Notes: generated by a model not told the origin, from the sequence alone. A stretch of DNA of 64,000 bases from Paralvinella palmiformis (GCA_025642065.1 JAODUP010000712.1:87501-151500), one strand, 5' to 3'; positions 34,966 to 46,208 are shown, counted from the first letter of the stretch. A program made the numbers and translations.

Positions 34966-36865
34966 GTAATTGGTTCTCATCAAATACGGTGCGGCGTGCG
35001 ATGCGCCTGGATTGTTGGGATGCGATATCAAGTGAAATAACTCTACACCAAGGATTTCAAGTTATGTATATTTATATTGTTAATGAATCATGCATATTCT
35101 CGTATAGGCTAAGCATAATCTTACACAATTGTGGGTGAATCTATGACCTAGCTGGTAGCGAGAAGGCTATCTCAGATGGGTGTTTAATATTTTATTTAGC
35201 CTCCCATATGCACATACAATTGACCTTGATACATACAAATTTATATTTCAACCAGTGTGCATGCATGAGCGATATTCATATCCGATATAATATCATGAAC
35301 TTGCCTCATATTACGATAGCTGTTCATTAAAATAATAAGCACAAGCCAAGATAAGCAGAGATCTGCCTTTTTTGCGTGATTACATTTTTGTTTAGCCACG
35401 AAGATGGTCATAGATGGTACATATTTGCTGTTCCTTGGGGATATAATTCTCAAGAAGCAGAAACCTCTCTATTGATGAATAAAGCTTCGTATGGACAGAT
35501 ACTATACTAGATTGTGATGTATGTACATTTAGCAGTAAAGCCGGAATTTATGGAAACTCAATTTGGGATTCACATCCTTACGATTAGGTATGCGGATTAA
35601 TAATTCCCTTCGTTGAACTTCCTGTAAAAGATGTATTTCATTATTACTAATATGTGCTACCGTTATGCAGCTCGGAAACTGGTAAACAACACCCAGCTAG
35701 GAAGTCATATTAATGTTATTATCTTTATTATTATTATTACCATTATTATTATCAGTATTATTTACTAGTTAAACCATTAGTGGTATATTGGATTAGCTAT
35801 TCTAACACGTCATTCTCATAAATCGACAAAGCGGCTATTAGTTGAAGTGCAGCTGATCAAATGACAGCCGGTAATTAAAAGCTAATTAAATTACTGGCAA
35901 TACCAACACTGAACTCAATAAAATGAACAAGATATAAAGAGGTCACATATGCCACGATATACGTCCAGAACATATGCTACGGAGCTATGTTTATGGTCCA
36001 TAATATATCGGTTATTAAAGAAAATATAAATCTCCAGAAACACGAAATTGGTAGGTTTATCAGACGTAGAACGCTGGAATATCATAGATTAATCATCTGT
36101 AATCGATTAGTTTCGTACCATGATTGATAAAGTGCATAATTCTGTTGGGATTCGAATAACCGAATAAAAGGACTATAATTGATTGATTATTTGGTTTAGT
36201 TTTGGCGCTGATTACATCCAGAATACATGATCTTATAGGACTGTTCCGTGCAAAACATTTACACAATCAGCTTGATGCATTTGATTAAAACATGAAATGT
36301 TTTTCACACGCGAACAAAATTGGAATATAAGCCTACAATCTAATAATGTGTATTTCAGGATTATACCAACTGTTCTATTACACAAACGAACACAGAAACA
36401 ACAACAACACCGAACAGTGACTCTGTACTGGATGTTCCTTGGATTTCTTTCTTCATTAATTTCCGAACATACATAACCATGATAGACAGATGCTAAACAG
36501 AAACAAATTATGAGTTATCTCCTTCACTGTCTTACGGGATCAATATGTATACTGATGTTGTTCTCCACTGAGTGTAAGTAACACGAGAGCTTGTCTGTTA
36601 TTGACAGATATAATTGTACTAGAGGCTGTAGATTATGGCTGAACAAGCTCATTAGGAGATCTTAACAACATACTTCGAGAAAACAATTGTTAAAAGGCGG
36701 CCGCCTTGGGTGCTCCAGATAATGGACAATATGGCTATAACAGGAATAACATGATGTTGATAACACCTTTATTGTAAAATGAGACGACGGTAGATATATA
36801 GAATTATACATACAAATTGACTGATAGGTTGAAAAATTGTATGATCAAAAGAATAAGGTATTCAT
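34966..36865. other. A+T-rich DNA, nothing recognised
   Basis: A short (TTA)n run is present at about 35725-35760. No gene, SINE or LINE signature was found. Confidence 0.5.
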
Positions 36866-36879
36866 CAACTATATCACTA

Positions 36880-37015
36880 CTTAATTAACTAACTAACTAA
36901 TTGGCTTATTACTTTGAACGGTCGATTGGCTTATTGATTTAATGATTGCTGTAGCCATATGCCTAAATGTTGATTGAGTGAATGAGTGAGTGAGTGAATA
37001 AGTGACTGATTGAGG
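36880..37015. repeat. Degenerate tetranucleotide tracts
   Basis: TTAACTAACTAACTAA near 36882-36900 and GAGTGAATGAGTGAGTGAGT at about 36975-36996. The second has the complementary composition to the tracts at 6.1 and 34.1 kb. Confidence 0.75.
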
Positions 37016-37428
37016 AAATCAATCATGTATAGATAAATTAAGCATATAAGGAACTGATCATGCAGACAGTGTTTGTATCACAAGAACAACAATACCAAAC
37101 CGACTTCTAGTTGTACTCGCTTGGTTCAGTATCAAAGGATGCCATCTGTTTTCAAAGTGACTATTTAGCTAAAGACACTTTTGTGCTAGGTTAAGATGGG
37201 AAAATGGGCACATATCACTTAAGGATACAGGAAACATTAGATGGTGCCTGTGGTCGGATAACATCGGAAAAGAATGACATAACAATGTTAGAAGAACTTT
37301 TTATGGAACGCAGTTTAATCATGATAATTTCGCCATTACAATATTTTAATTATAATGATTAATATAAAGCTGCCTTTTTCAACAATTTTTAATAAAGAGT
37401 CAAACTATTTAGATATTTGACTGTCGAA

Positions 37429-37467
<39 letters not shown>

Positions 37468-38145
37468 GCCTATTTGATGGTATGTTGACAAAACAACAAG
37501 AAAGGTTTTGTCTTTATTCTTCCTTAAATTGTAAAATTCCTTTCAACCTGATCAAACAGTGTTTATTGAAGAGAGGGATAATTTCTGCCTAACTGTTATT
37601 GATATAAATCTTAAGTGCTTAAACATATCGAAATTGTGAACATCCAATGAAAACAGTTGATAATGACATTCTCCGAAGACTATTTTTACCTACGCCGTAT
37701 TTACCCAACATATAGTATCATATGCCGTATCTTAGCCTGGAATAATCCAACTTCATCTAGTTACATACTCGATATGGGTCCCCGTTTATTGACCAGCTAA
37801 ATATCGTACAAATGCTAATATACTTAAAAAAGAGTTATTTATGTTTCATGTTCATAATTCTGTACATTAACCACTCACTACCAATGAGTGGCATAGGCCT
37901 TGTCCAAAATTTAAATACTTTCTGAAAAGTTTGATCATACGCTATACTCACAAATAAATATCCACATAAACCAGCCACCTCCTACGCCTTGTTATTGTTT
38001 CCCTTTGTTATTTATGTTAATGATAAATAAAATATAGATAGGAATTTAGCTAATTAGATCTGATTAAATCACTTTATAACTCGGTCGGTTTTCAAACTGC
38101 TCCTAATAATGAGGTTGTTTAATATTATGAACTGTCGTCTTACGG
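37016..38145. other. A+T-rich DNA with one (TA)n run
   Basis: A TA microsatellite lies at 37433-37466. Otherwise no gene or repeat signature was found. Confidence 0.55.
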
Positions 38146-38147
38146 CC

Positions 38148-38295
38148 TTTTGACATAGCTCAGCTGGTTTTTGAACCTGGGTTCCTTTGTACCTGGACTA
38201 TAGCACTGCCCAACACCTGTACTAGGTGCGACACTGGGCTCGATTCTTTTCGAGGATATTGGCGCTATAGAAGATTGCTATTATTATTATTTTTC
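38148..38295 (+). repeat. tRNA-derived SINE with (TTA)n tail
   Basis: CATAGCTCAGCTGGTTTTTG at about 38153 is a near-perfect A box (TRGCNNAGYNGG), and GGGCTCGATTCTTTTC at about 38236 resembles a B box. The distance between them is larger than in a tRNA, suggesting an internal insertion. The 3' end is GGATATTGGCGCTATAGAAG followed by ATTATTATTATT, the same type of 3' terminus that CR1/L2 LINEs carry, so it was probably mobilised by such a LINE. Confidence 0.7.
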
Positions 38296-38309
38296 TTATT
38301 AGTCTAATA

Positions 38310-38630
38310 TAGAGCTGCTTAGATAATTAAGCTAAACATTCTCACTACTGCCGTGACCTGACTTGGGTGTTTTACACCCAAACTCCACGGCTGTAGATGA
38401 TTCGTATTTTGAATTTGCTTGGCGGCTTAGGGACTGGTGAGACATTACACATGTCTCAGCAAGAAAAGTCGCAACTCTGGATTCAGTCCCCTGAAGACAC
38501 GTTTGAATTCACGGTTCGAGATTCCCTGTGCCTGTGCCTTATTATACACAGCTAAAACACACACACACACACGCACACACACACACGTACTGTGCCAGTG
38601 CCTTACTATACACAGCTAAAACACACACAC

Positions 38631-38668
<38 letters not shown>

Positions 38669-38690
38669 GCGCGCGTGTGTGTATATTAAA
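38310..38690 (+). repeat. RA repeat copy with CA/TA/TG cassette
   Basis: Starting near CTGCTTAGATAATTAAGC (shared with 51.49 kb), it includes GGCTTAGGGACTGGTGAG, the inverted-repeat word GAGACATTACACATGTCTC, AAAAGTCGCAACTCTGGATT, ACGGTTCGAGATTCCC and CTGTGCCTGTGCCTTATTAT. A CA microsatellite (38558-38586), a short repeated end GTGCCTTACTATACACAGCT, another CA run, a TA run (38636-38667) and CGCGCGCGTGTGTGTATATT follow. Confidence 0.85.
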
Positions 38691-38716
38691 ACATGGTTCA
38701 TATAGATAGGATTTAT

Positions 38717-38924
38717 TCAGTTATTCGAACCCAGAATAAAGCTGAGGTCAGCATCTGAGGTGTCGAAATGCTTTATATACAGGTTTCTTTTGGACCACAG
38801 AAAATTACTGTTGAATGTAAACTGTAGTGTCAAAATAGTTTGATATGTATGTAGCAAGTCACCATTGAACCACACGCACGTGTTGTTTGTTGCGAGCTGT
38901 GGTATCAAATGGTATGTTTTTAAG
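38717..38924. other. Sequence between two RA pieces; open minus frame
   Basis: The minus strand is open from 39070 to 38717 (117 codons), but the upstream half overlaps RA repeat sequence. The lower half (NNTCVWFNGDLLHTYQTILT) has no recognised domain. I regard it as repeat-derived or chance. Confidence 0.3.
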
Positions 38925-39297
38925 TGCTTCCGCTTTTTGTTCGTAGCCTGCATGTAGCCGCTTTCCTGTGGGCGTGACTTATTTGTCGCGTACGAAAAGC
39001 GAATTAGCTGGTTCCCACAGGCTGATGAGTAGACCAGACACATGCTTAGGTATACGCACACATTTATCAATATGTGGAGGTATGGAACATTTTATTTTTA
39101 GATTAATGTATGTATAGTTGTATTTAGATTTATGGAGGTAGGTTTCGAATGATGTTTAGATATGTTGATGCTCTGTGCCTGTTGCCTCTTACTATGTACC
39201 TTAAAAAAACACACACACACACACAAACACACACACACGCACACACACACACACGTACTGTGCCTGTGCCTTATTATTCACAGCTAAACACACACAC

Positions 39298-39348
<51 letters not shown>

Positions 39349-39375
39349 CGCGTGTGTGTATATTAAAACATTTCG
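38925..39375 (+). repeat. RA repeat, 5' part plus second CA/TA/TG cassette
   Basis: The 5' part (GTAGCCTGCATGTAGCCGC, CGCGTACGAAAAGCGAATTA, GACACATGCTTAGGTATACG, TATGTGGAGGTATGGAACAT) matches the 26.75 kb copy and, inverted, 51.77-51.91 kb. Its 3' end (CTCTGTGCCTGTTGCC) leads into CA runs at 39208-39255, a second CTGTGCCTGTGCCTTATTAT end, and a TA run (39301-39346) followed by GGCGCGTGTGTGTATATTAA. That cassette closely repeats the one at 38556-38690. Confidence 0.8.
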
Positions 39376-39785
39376 TTGATTAAAGAAGCTACGTGAAACA
39401 ACTGACGTCCCACACTCTATTGTATCAATCATTACATTGCGTTGAGACAATAAAATAGATCATAGCAGTCTGACACATAAAATACTGAGAGAAAGCTGCC
39501 TTGACACAGATATATATGTGAAAACGTAAACGAAAAGTATACAAAACTAGCAACACAGTATCGATCTATCATCCTTAATAATGGCTAGGAAGTGGAAAGA
39601 GAAATATGCTGCTCTCAAGAATTATTTCTACAAGTGCCTCGCCAGGTTTCTCAGGGGCTGATAAGCAACATTCATCATTGAGATTTTGATAGCCCCGCTC
39701 TGCATAACAAATAAATCGAAAATAGAAAGGTTCCTGACGGTAGGCGGTTCATATTAAAACGATCCAGGTTATGCTAATAATATAA

Positions 39786-39790
<5 letters not shown>
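39376..39790. other. No gene recognised
   Basis: Ordinary sequence without a supported feature. Confidence 0.5.
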
Positions 39791-39792
<2 letters not shown>

Positions 39793-39852
<60 letters not shown>

Positions 39853-39860
39853 TGTGTGTG
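39793..39860. repeat. (TA)n-(TG)n compound microsatellite
   Basis: TA run to 39838, then TG repeats to about 39860, then an 8-T run. Confidence 0.95.
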
Positions 39861-39869
39861 TTTTTTTTA

Positions 39870-41070
39870 TATACCATTAAGCATTCGGTATAGTGTGAAT
39901 AGCGGTATGATAATGAGGGGATTAAAATTGGTTTTTGAAAGTTAAAATGTGGTGTTAAAATTATGTAAAGTTAGCAATCTGTCACATGTTTCAGAAATGC
40001 TTCATACGTACCAGAACGCATGCGTCAGTAATACAGTAGATAGTGCCACTGTTAGAGATGCGAAACAATATTCCTTACCCTGATCTGGCCCGTATTAGTA
40101 CGTTATAGAAGAACTACTTGGTAAGTCACAGGTGGGTAGTCTACCTATTAAGAACTGGCCGGCTACTTTGGGGAGAATAACTTATCCGAAATGGTTATGG
40201 TTGAGGATCGACTTTAATCTAAATCTTCAAACCGCCTTCCTATAGCTACTCAGTTTTAATAACCTATGCATAATTTCTGAAAAACATGTTTTGGCTGAAG
40301 GTAAATATTTTGAATTTATGAACTAGAAGCTTTTAAGGGTGTTGAATGGTGCTGGACCCAAATATACTGTATGCCCAGCTAAAAATAGCGGATAATGCCT
40401 CAAAATTAAGAAATACAAGATGGCCGCCAACTGTCTCAAATGCAGTTATGTCTATATAATTTTTACTAAGCCAGGTAGAAATGAAATGTGCTTTTGTATA
40501 ATTTCATATTTGGGGAATCCAATTCCAGATTAAGTTTTGATAACAAATATCAAGAACTTGCTTGAAACTCATATTTATTGCAAAAAATTGTCGTTTTGAA
40601 GGTTGAATATAATTCGTTGACCATAAATGATCCACACGTTCCCCCCCACCCCCCACTTCCCCAAACAAAACACAGACAGCACCCTACATATGATTTAAAT
40701 GTTGGCAGGAAACATATTGCATGAGTTGATCATATCTGCTGTCCAGTGTAATTATACAGTCCCCTCATTGTGTTTACTCACAGATTGATGTGTAGACGTG
40801 AACTTATTCCTGGTAGTTAAAAGTGTTCCGACAGTTGTTGCCAAGTTTCCTGCAGGTGCAGGAATCGATGCATTCCATCCAAATTTTCCTGCAGCTGAAG
40901 CTTTGGCTGAGATAACCCTTCGTGCAACCAAATGATGTGGACAAGACATTGTATTTATTGACGATATGGTTTACGCTGAACGTCAGCTTGTGGACAGTGT
41001 CTAGTTGAATCGTGAACAAACTGTGATATATAATTACAAAACCGGTACCGTATTCTCCAATTGCATTGGC
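39870..41070. other. No gene recognised; possible decayed element at 40.75-41.1 kb
   Basis: Two overlapping minus-strand frames (41106-40804, 100 codons, and 40949-40752, 65 codons) cover a G+C-richer stretch with repeated CCTGCAG words. One frame reads SAKASAAGKFGWNASIPAPA, the other is Cys-rich. The frames exclude each other and I recognise neither. Poly-C-rich words lie at about 40640-40655. Confidence 0.35.
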
Positions 41071-41076
41071 AGCACA

Positions 41077-41240
41077 CGACGTCAATTTGACGTCACATGA
41101 CGTCACCTCGCATGATGTCAGATTGTTTTCAATGTAGAAAGATTTGTATACGGATATTTCACATGTGTATTATTGACAACATAAATTGATTTAAAATCTA
41201 AATTAGTTACACATGACATCATGATGCCATATTGACGTCA
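41077..41240. promoter_or_regulatory. Cluster of CRE-type TGACGTCA octamers
   Basis: Perfect TGACGTCA palindromes occur at 41089-41096, 41098-41105 and 41233-41240, with variants CGACGTCA at 41077 and TGATGTCA at 41113. This octamer binds CREB/ATF bZIP factors in animals. No promoter or transcript start can be tied to it, and tandem amplification of an accidental motif is an alternative. Confidence 0.4.
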
Positions 41241-41339
41241 TAGGACATTTAAATATACATATTAGTTTTTTGATATTATATTTCTATATGCTGCTAATAC
41301 CTTTATGCGTGTAAATTAAAGCATAAAAAGGTTTTCTGT

Positions 41340-42860
41340 ACATTGAAATTTGGGTCAAATAAACAAACATGCTACAACATGCTAAAATGCGTTGTGCCAG
41401 TTGTATCAGTACCATCTGCGTGTATTATGTCCAGTCGCCTTGTTGTGCCTAAGAACATAGACCATATTATCAGGGGAGCTGAATCTGATTTAATATGTAA
41501 ATATGTTATAATATTTGACTCAGGCTGAGTGCAATGTACCATACGAATTTGTTGCACTATGGTACATATACAGACTGTGAATTATAATGCCTTGTTGATG
41601 TTATCTCTGTGCGTTGTGCCAACAGTAGTTATGTGAGATAATATACATATCATGTGGCAGATTATATTCGTGTAATGTGCCAAAGCCAAAACCTGCTACC
41701 TATTACAAGGTGGCCACATGTAGTTCATGTCATGTGGTAAACATCCAACGGGTGATATATTACACATAAACCATGTAATTTACACACTATCTACCTATTA
41801 TGTGCCATATGAAGCGCACGTGCATGCCAAGAAATTGCGTATCATATTTTATTTACCTAATGTGTAATGTATCAATTGCATTGGCTGTTTTATGGCATGT
41901 GAATGTGTTTTGACTTTTCATGTTTACTGCCTGTGACATATTACACAAATGGGTGGTGCTATGTCACATGTAGTGAGACACATGTAGAGCGAAAAATGCA
42001 TTGGTGCAATGTCTTATCATGCTATTACATTCATTTGAACTGAACCTAGTGGACCAAGTGGAATGTATTTAGGTGCAAAGGGAAATGCGTGTGATGTTTC
42101 CCATAGACAGGGTTACTGTATCATAAAACATATGCACTTCTTCTGATGTGCCACTTAAAACAGGTGTGTGTTAAGGGTGTATTTTGTCATTTGAGCAGAT
42201 TGTGATTAACCACGAAAACTAGTTGAGAGGCGATATGTGTAATACAACACGCGTATCTCTTGTGGTGTCTCATGTGTAATAACTGTGTAGTTTTAAGTGG
42301 TGATGGTGCGCTGTGTCACTTGGTATGTGTAATAGTTGTCCAGTATGCTAGGTGTGGTGCAGTACGTACACAGTTATATGTGTGTGATGTGTCATGTTTA
42401 TTACCATTAATGCATTAAGAGGTGTGAGAGGTTTTGTGTCACGCGGTAGTGTGTGGTTTGATACGATGTATCACCTGGTTGGCATATTATGTAGCATCTG
42501 CATCTCTTGTAATGTTTCATGTGCAATATGTGTGACTTATCACGTGAGGATGATGTGCTATGTTAGCTAAGCAGCATGGACTTTTCGAAGAGAATTAGGT
42601 GACATTCAGTAACTGTTATGTGCCGCAATAAATTAGATTGTTATGTCATGTATACTAAGTTTAGTTTTAGAAATGTGTCACGCTTAAAGTAGTTCACATG
42701 TTACATGCGAATTAAAACGTACAGAGGGTTTGAGGGGTCAGTTAGACTGCATGTCCAGAGTATGCGACTTTCTTGTAATGTTCTGTAATACTGTGATTTA
42801 TTAGCTGTTGAAGACGTGATGTTTCACTATCATTGCGCGCGGTCTGGAAAATGTAACTCT
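41340..42860. repeat. Degenerate array of TGTGTCAC/TGTAAT-type words, part 1
   Basis: Words such as GTGTCACTT, GATGTGTCATG, TTGTGTCACGC, GATGTATCACC, AATGTTTCATG and CTTATCACGTG recur throughout. Distances between successive TGTNTCAY cores around 42313-42520 are 76, 47, 32 and 46 bp, close to multiples of 15-16 bp. The stretch is G+T-rich on the plus strand. No open frame is conserved. It looks like a long, much-decayed tandem array, continued at 44.87-45.96 kb. Confidence 0.55.
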
Positions 42861-42974
42861 GTGAGTTGTTCCGAGACGACTGGATGATGTACCGCATGGA
42901 ATGGTTATGAATTATGAAAGGAATAAGCCAATTCGGACTTCCAGGCGGTCAATGCGTAGTGGGATTGTTTCGGG

Positions 42975-43135
42975 ATAAACAAACACAGTGATGAACCAGA
43001 GGCAGTAAGAGCGTGATACTTTCTTATTCATGGTGGTTGAGGTGTCCCAGGTTAAAAGCCGGGCCGTGGCACTATAGTACGGGGAGGATTTCATCCAAAC
43101 CAAGCAGCTAGCAAGGTTTTCTCCGCCGAATATGT
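42975..43135 (+). repeat. tRNA-derived SINE, family S1
   Basis: An A-box-like stretch AGAGGCAGTAAGAGCGTG (about 42996) and a B-box-like CCCAGGTTAAAAGCC (about 43044) precede the body GGGCCGTGGCACTATAGTAC, ACCAAGCAGCTAGCAAGG and TTTTCTCCGCCGAATATGTC. The body is the same as at 13776-13912 and 50861-51030 (both minus). The 3' tail is missing, so this copy is 3' truncated. Confidence 0.75.
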
Positions 43136-43139
43136 CATC

Positions 43140-44010
43140 TATTATAAATTTTAAATTTATTTAGAATTGGCCCGATGGTGAAGCAGTACATTACAGATAA
43201 TACGCATCTCCCTCATTTGAGGTAGCTAAGCCATACAAAATAACTTTCATTTTGGCCATTATTATTAGGTAGTAAAATAAAAATAAGAAGAAGCAGACGC
43301 CATTTTGTTTATTTTTTTGGCAACGCCAAGTTATAAAACAAAGAACATTTTCTCTGTTTGTGATATCGAACATCTATACTAAATTTAAGTTATCTAAGTC
43401 TCATCGAGGTAATTACAAATTACCGGAGTAAGATGTATGTAGATATAGCAGTGTATTTGTCAAAAATGTTTCGGACGTTTATTTACTGGGCCCAATCTGA
43501 CATAACGGATACATTAGCTGCATCAACACTATATGAATTCAGGCTATGGCGGGTGTACCTTCTATCTGGTGAACCCTCTGTCTACCATGATCAAGTCATT
43601 GGATTGCACCAGATCTGAGAAGCTCAATTCCCTGATGATCTTCTGGTCAGAGGCTCACCCACCCCATGCCCATGACAACAAAGTAATGGCTCCATTTGGT
43701 CAAGAACCTTTCTATGTTTTTTTTTTTTTTTTTATAATCACCCAATGTGATGGCTTGTAGTTCTAAATTACAAAGACGCTCTATGAAAATTTTGAAACAA
43801 CCTATGGAACATGGGAGATTTTCGTAGTCTTCCAGGGCTTTTGGAAGATGTTGATGTATCACTTGCCAGCATCTTCACCCAGGTATTGACTATTTGAGAA
43901 ATATGCACTGAAGAAATTTTAAATATACCTAACAGCAACCCATTAATTATAGCCACGCGCAACTTCATCAGTATTAGCAACATCCATTTCAACAGTAATG
44001 TACGGGGAGT
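43140..44010. other. No gene recognised; host region of the 189-bp insertion
   Basis: A 15-bp T run lies at about 43718-43732. Overlapping minus-strand frames of 71-74 codons (43647-43992) read moderately protein-like segments (VNTWVKMLASDTSTSSKSPG) in shifting frames. They may be a decayed coding element, but I recognise none. Confidence 0.4.
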
Positions 44011-44279
44011 TGGACCAGGTTTCTGTGATTTATTAAGGGGACGAGTCTTCCTGGAAGAAGGAGACTTCTATCCACGAATATGCTTCCACGTGAACGGTAA
44101 AGTGGGCAGCATTAGTCCGGCCGGATATCCTGTCGGTCAGCCACTCAGAGGTCAAGGAACTTGCTAGAAATATAATAGGAGATACAAAATAACCCATATA
44201 TAGAAATCTAGTGATTATAGACAACCAGTAAATTAAGTGGACCAGGTTTCTGTGATCTATTAAGGGGACGAGTCTTCCT
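44011..44279. repeat. 189-bp insertion flanked by 42-bp direct repeats
   Basis: The 42-bp sequence starting TGGACCAGGTTTCTGTG and ending GACGAGTCTTCCT occurs at 44011-44052 and 44238-44279 with one mismatch. Between them lies the 189-bp block (44051-44239, overlapping each repeat by 2 bp) that is also found at 33250-33438. The overlaps, CT on the left and TG on the right, are present at the source too, so each junction shows 2 bp of microhomology. There is no tail, inverted end or coding sequence. A patch copied from about 10.8 kb away during break repair fits these facts; insertion of an unknown element is the alternative. Confidence 0.9.
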
Positions 44280-44868
44280 CAACTTATGTACCATAGCACA
44301 TTCGCCCCAGTAGCGCATTATCTGTGCCTTGTATTTAACGAGATTGAGGAAACTGTTAAACCCTTATCTATTAGGAGCTCAGTATATGCTCTGAGTTTTT
44401 TTATCACCGGCCAGAAATCTCACAATAGGGTTGGTTTGTTTCTTTTTGGTCAAAATCGGCGTGTTGAACTTTCCTTCAATTCATCATATTCATTCTGTAC
44501 GTTTTTCAACTCTGGTTGTTGAAAACGTCAACAACCCACACATTAATAAGTTGGGGAGCAGCTGAATGTAAAGACATAACTGTGGTCTGGTTCTTTTGTT
44601 GTAGTTGCTGGACATTGACAGGCATTGGTGCTAATTATTTATTAGACTTACATATATTTCCAGTATTCTCATAAATACAAAACTTGTCTTTCTAGATCTA
44701 GCAATGTAAAAGTGTTCATTTTCCGCGATATATGTATCCGCAGACGGCATTCTAATAATGTCGTGTGCATTTATTTATTCCGAGCAGATGTCTGGAAAGT
44801 GACGTTTAACGCATGCGCATTGGGAACTCCAAATAGGCTTATTGCCTATGATGTATCAAGTAGACAGC
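44280..44868. other. No gene recognised
   Basis: The plus frame 44286-44522 and the opposite-strand frames contain no recognised domain. The sequence continues the host region interrupted by the insertion. Confidence 0.4.
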
Positions 44869-44869
44869 G

Positions 44870-45960
44870 TGTGAGTTGTGTCCTAGATTAAGATTCATCT
44901 AACCAGTTGATCTTATGTCAAGTGTGACGTGTAATACATATAATGCATTAGGTGAACAGAGTTGTCTGTGTAAAATTAACTTGATATATGAGATATTGAG
45001 GTACATGCACTATGTTTGTGCTCTATTTAGCGGATATAATTATTAATAGAATATGGTGTATGACTTCATGTGCATTGCTTTGTATCTGTCACTGGTATGG
45101 CCGTAATGTTAAAGGCGGACTGCAAATCATAACTTTCGAACGTTTCATATGGTGAACTAATTTTCTGACCTATGCCTAGAGTGTTACCTGCGTTAAGTTG
45201 ATTATATATAATGTGATAACTGAACTACTTGTGATTTACTACCTAGGTAGGATGTGCAGTGGCTCCTGGAATGTTTGTGATTTGTCACCTGTATGGGGTG
45301 AAATGATTCAAACCGACTGCATGTGGTGAAATACAGAAGGAAGTGTGTATAAATAAATCGTGATATGCAATATCAAATGTGAGTTGCATGTGATATATTT
45401 TGTAGTGGTTATTGAGTGGTAGATGGTCTGATTGTGATGTATCACGAGCACTTACTGTGATGCAATCGTGAACTGCTTGCGACATGCTAAGATAATTGAT
45501 CGTATGGTGCGCTAATATACTATGCTTCTAGATAAATGCCCGTGGTGTGCCATGTCGATTTTGTATCATGTAACATATGTACTCCATGTGTGGATTAAAT
45601 TGCAATGTGTCACGGTTAATGTGTGCTATATATGAAGGTTTGATACGTTGACCGCAGGAATAATATGTTTGCGCATTACTTTTGATGTATTACATGGATA
45701 TGGCGCGTGCTGTGACCGTGATGGCCTGTGATCTTGCAGGTGGGGAGTGGATAAAGTGGCAGGTTGGATGCTTGCGTTGTGCTAAAAGAGTCCCCGTGTT
45801 GTGTCACCTTGCCTAATATAGGTGTCACAGTGATTATGTGGAACATCTACTGCTCAGTTGTATTGGTGAGACTGATATGTGATGTATTCCGCATAAATGG
45901 TGCGAGGGTCACCTTGACTGTCTCTGCTTTTATGGATTGATTGACTTCAGTATGTCAATG
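44870..45960. repeat. Degenerate array of TGTGTCAC-type words, part 2
   Basis: This has the same vocabulary as 41340-42860: TGATGTATCAAG, GTGATTTACTACC, GTGATTTGTCACC, GTGATGTATCACGAG, ATGTGTCACGG, TGATGTATTACATGG and GTTGTGTCACC. The two parts are separated by about 2 kb holding a SINE and the 189-bp insertion, so later insertions may have split a single array. Confidence 0.5.
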
Positions 45961-46208
45961 CCATGTACATTTGAGTTTTAATAGGAATTCCTTATGGTAT
46001 ATTGTATTGACATACAATAACACTTGACGTGGAAATTTATGTTGAGTTATTTTATAGTAATTAGTAAAACAAAGAAATATACAAAATTCAAACTATCGAA
46101 AATATAGGAGTATCAAACAGGAGAAAGACAGATACACCAACACACATATAAATGCGTATGTGTATGTTCATGTGTGACCGACAATTCAATACCTTTGCAT
46201 ATGCATTT

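Noticed and set aside
40752..41106. Cys-rich or Ala-rich coding region on the minus strand
   Set aside because: Two mutually exclusive frames, no recognised domain, no splice or transcript evidence; kept only as a possible decayed element.
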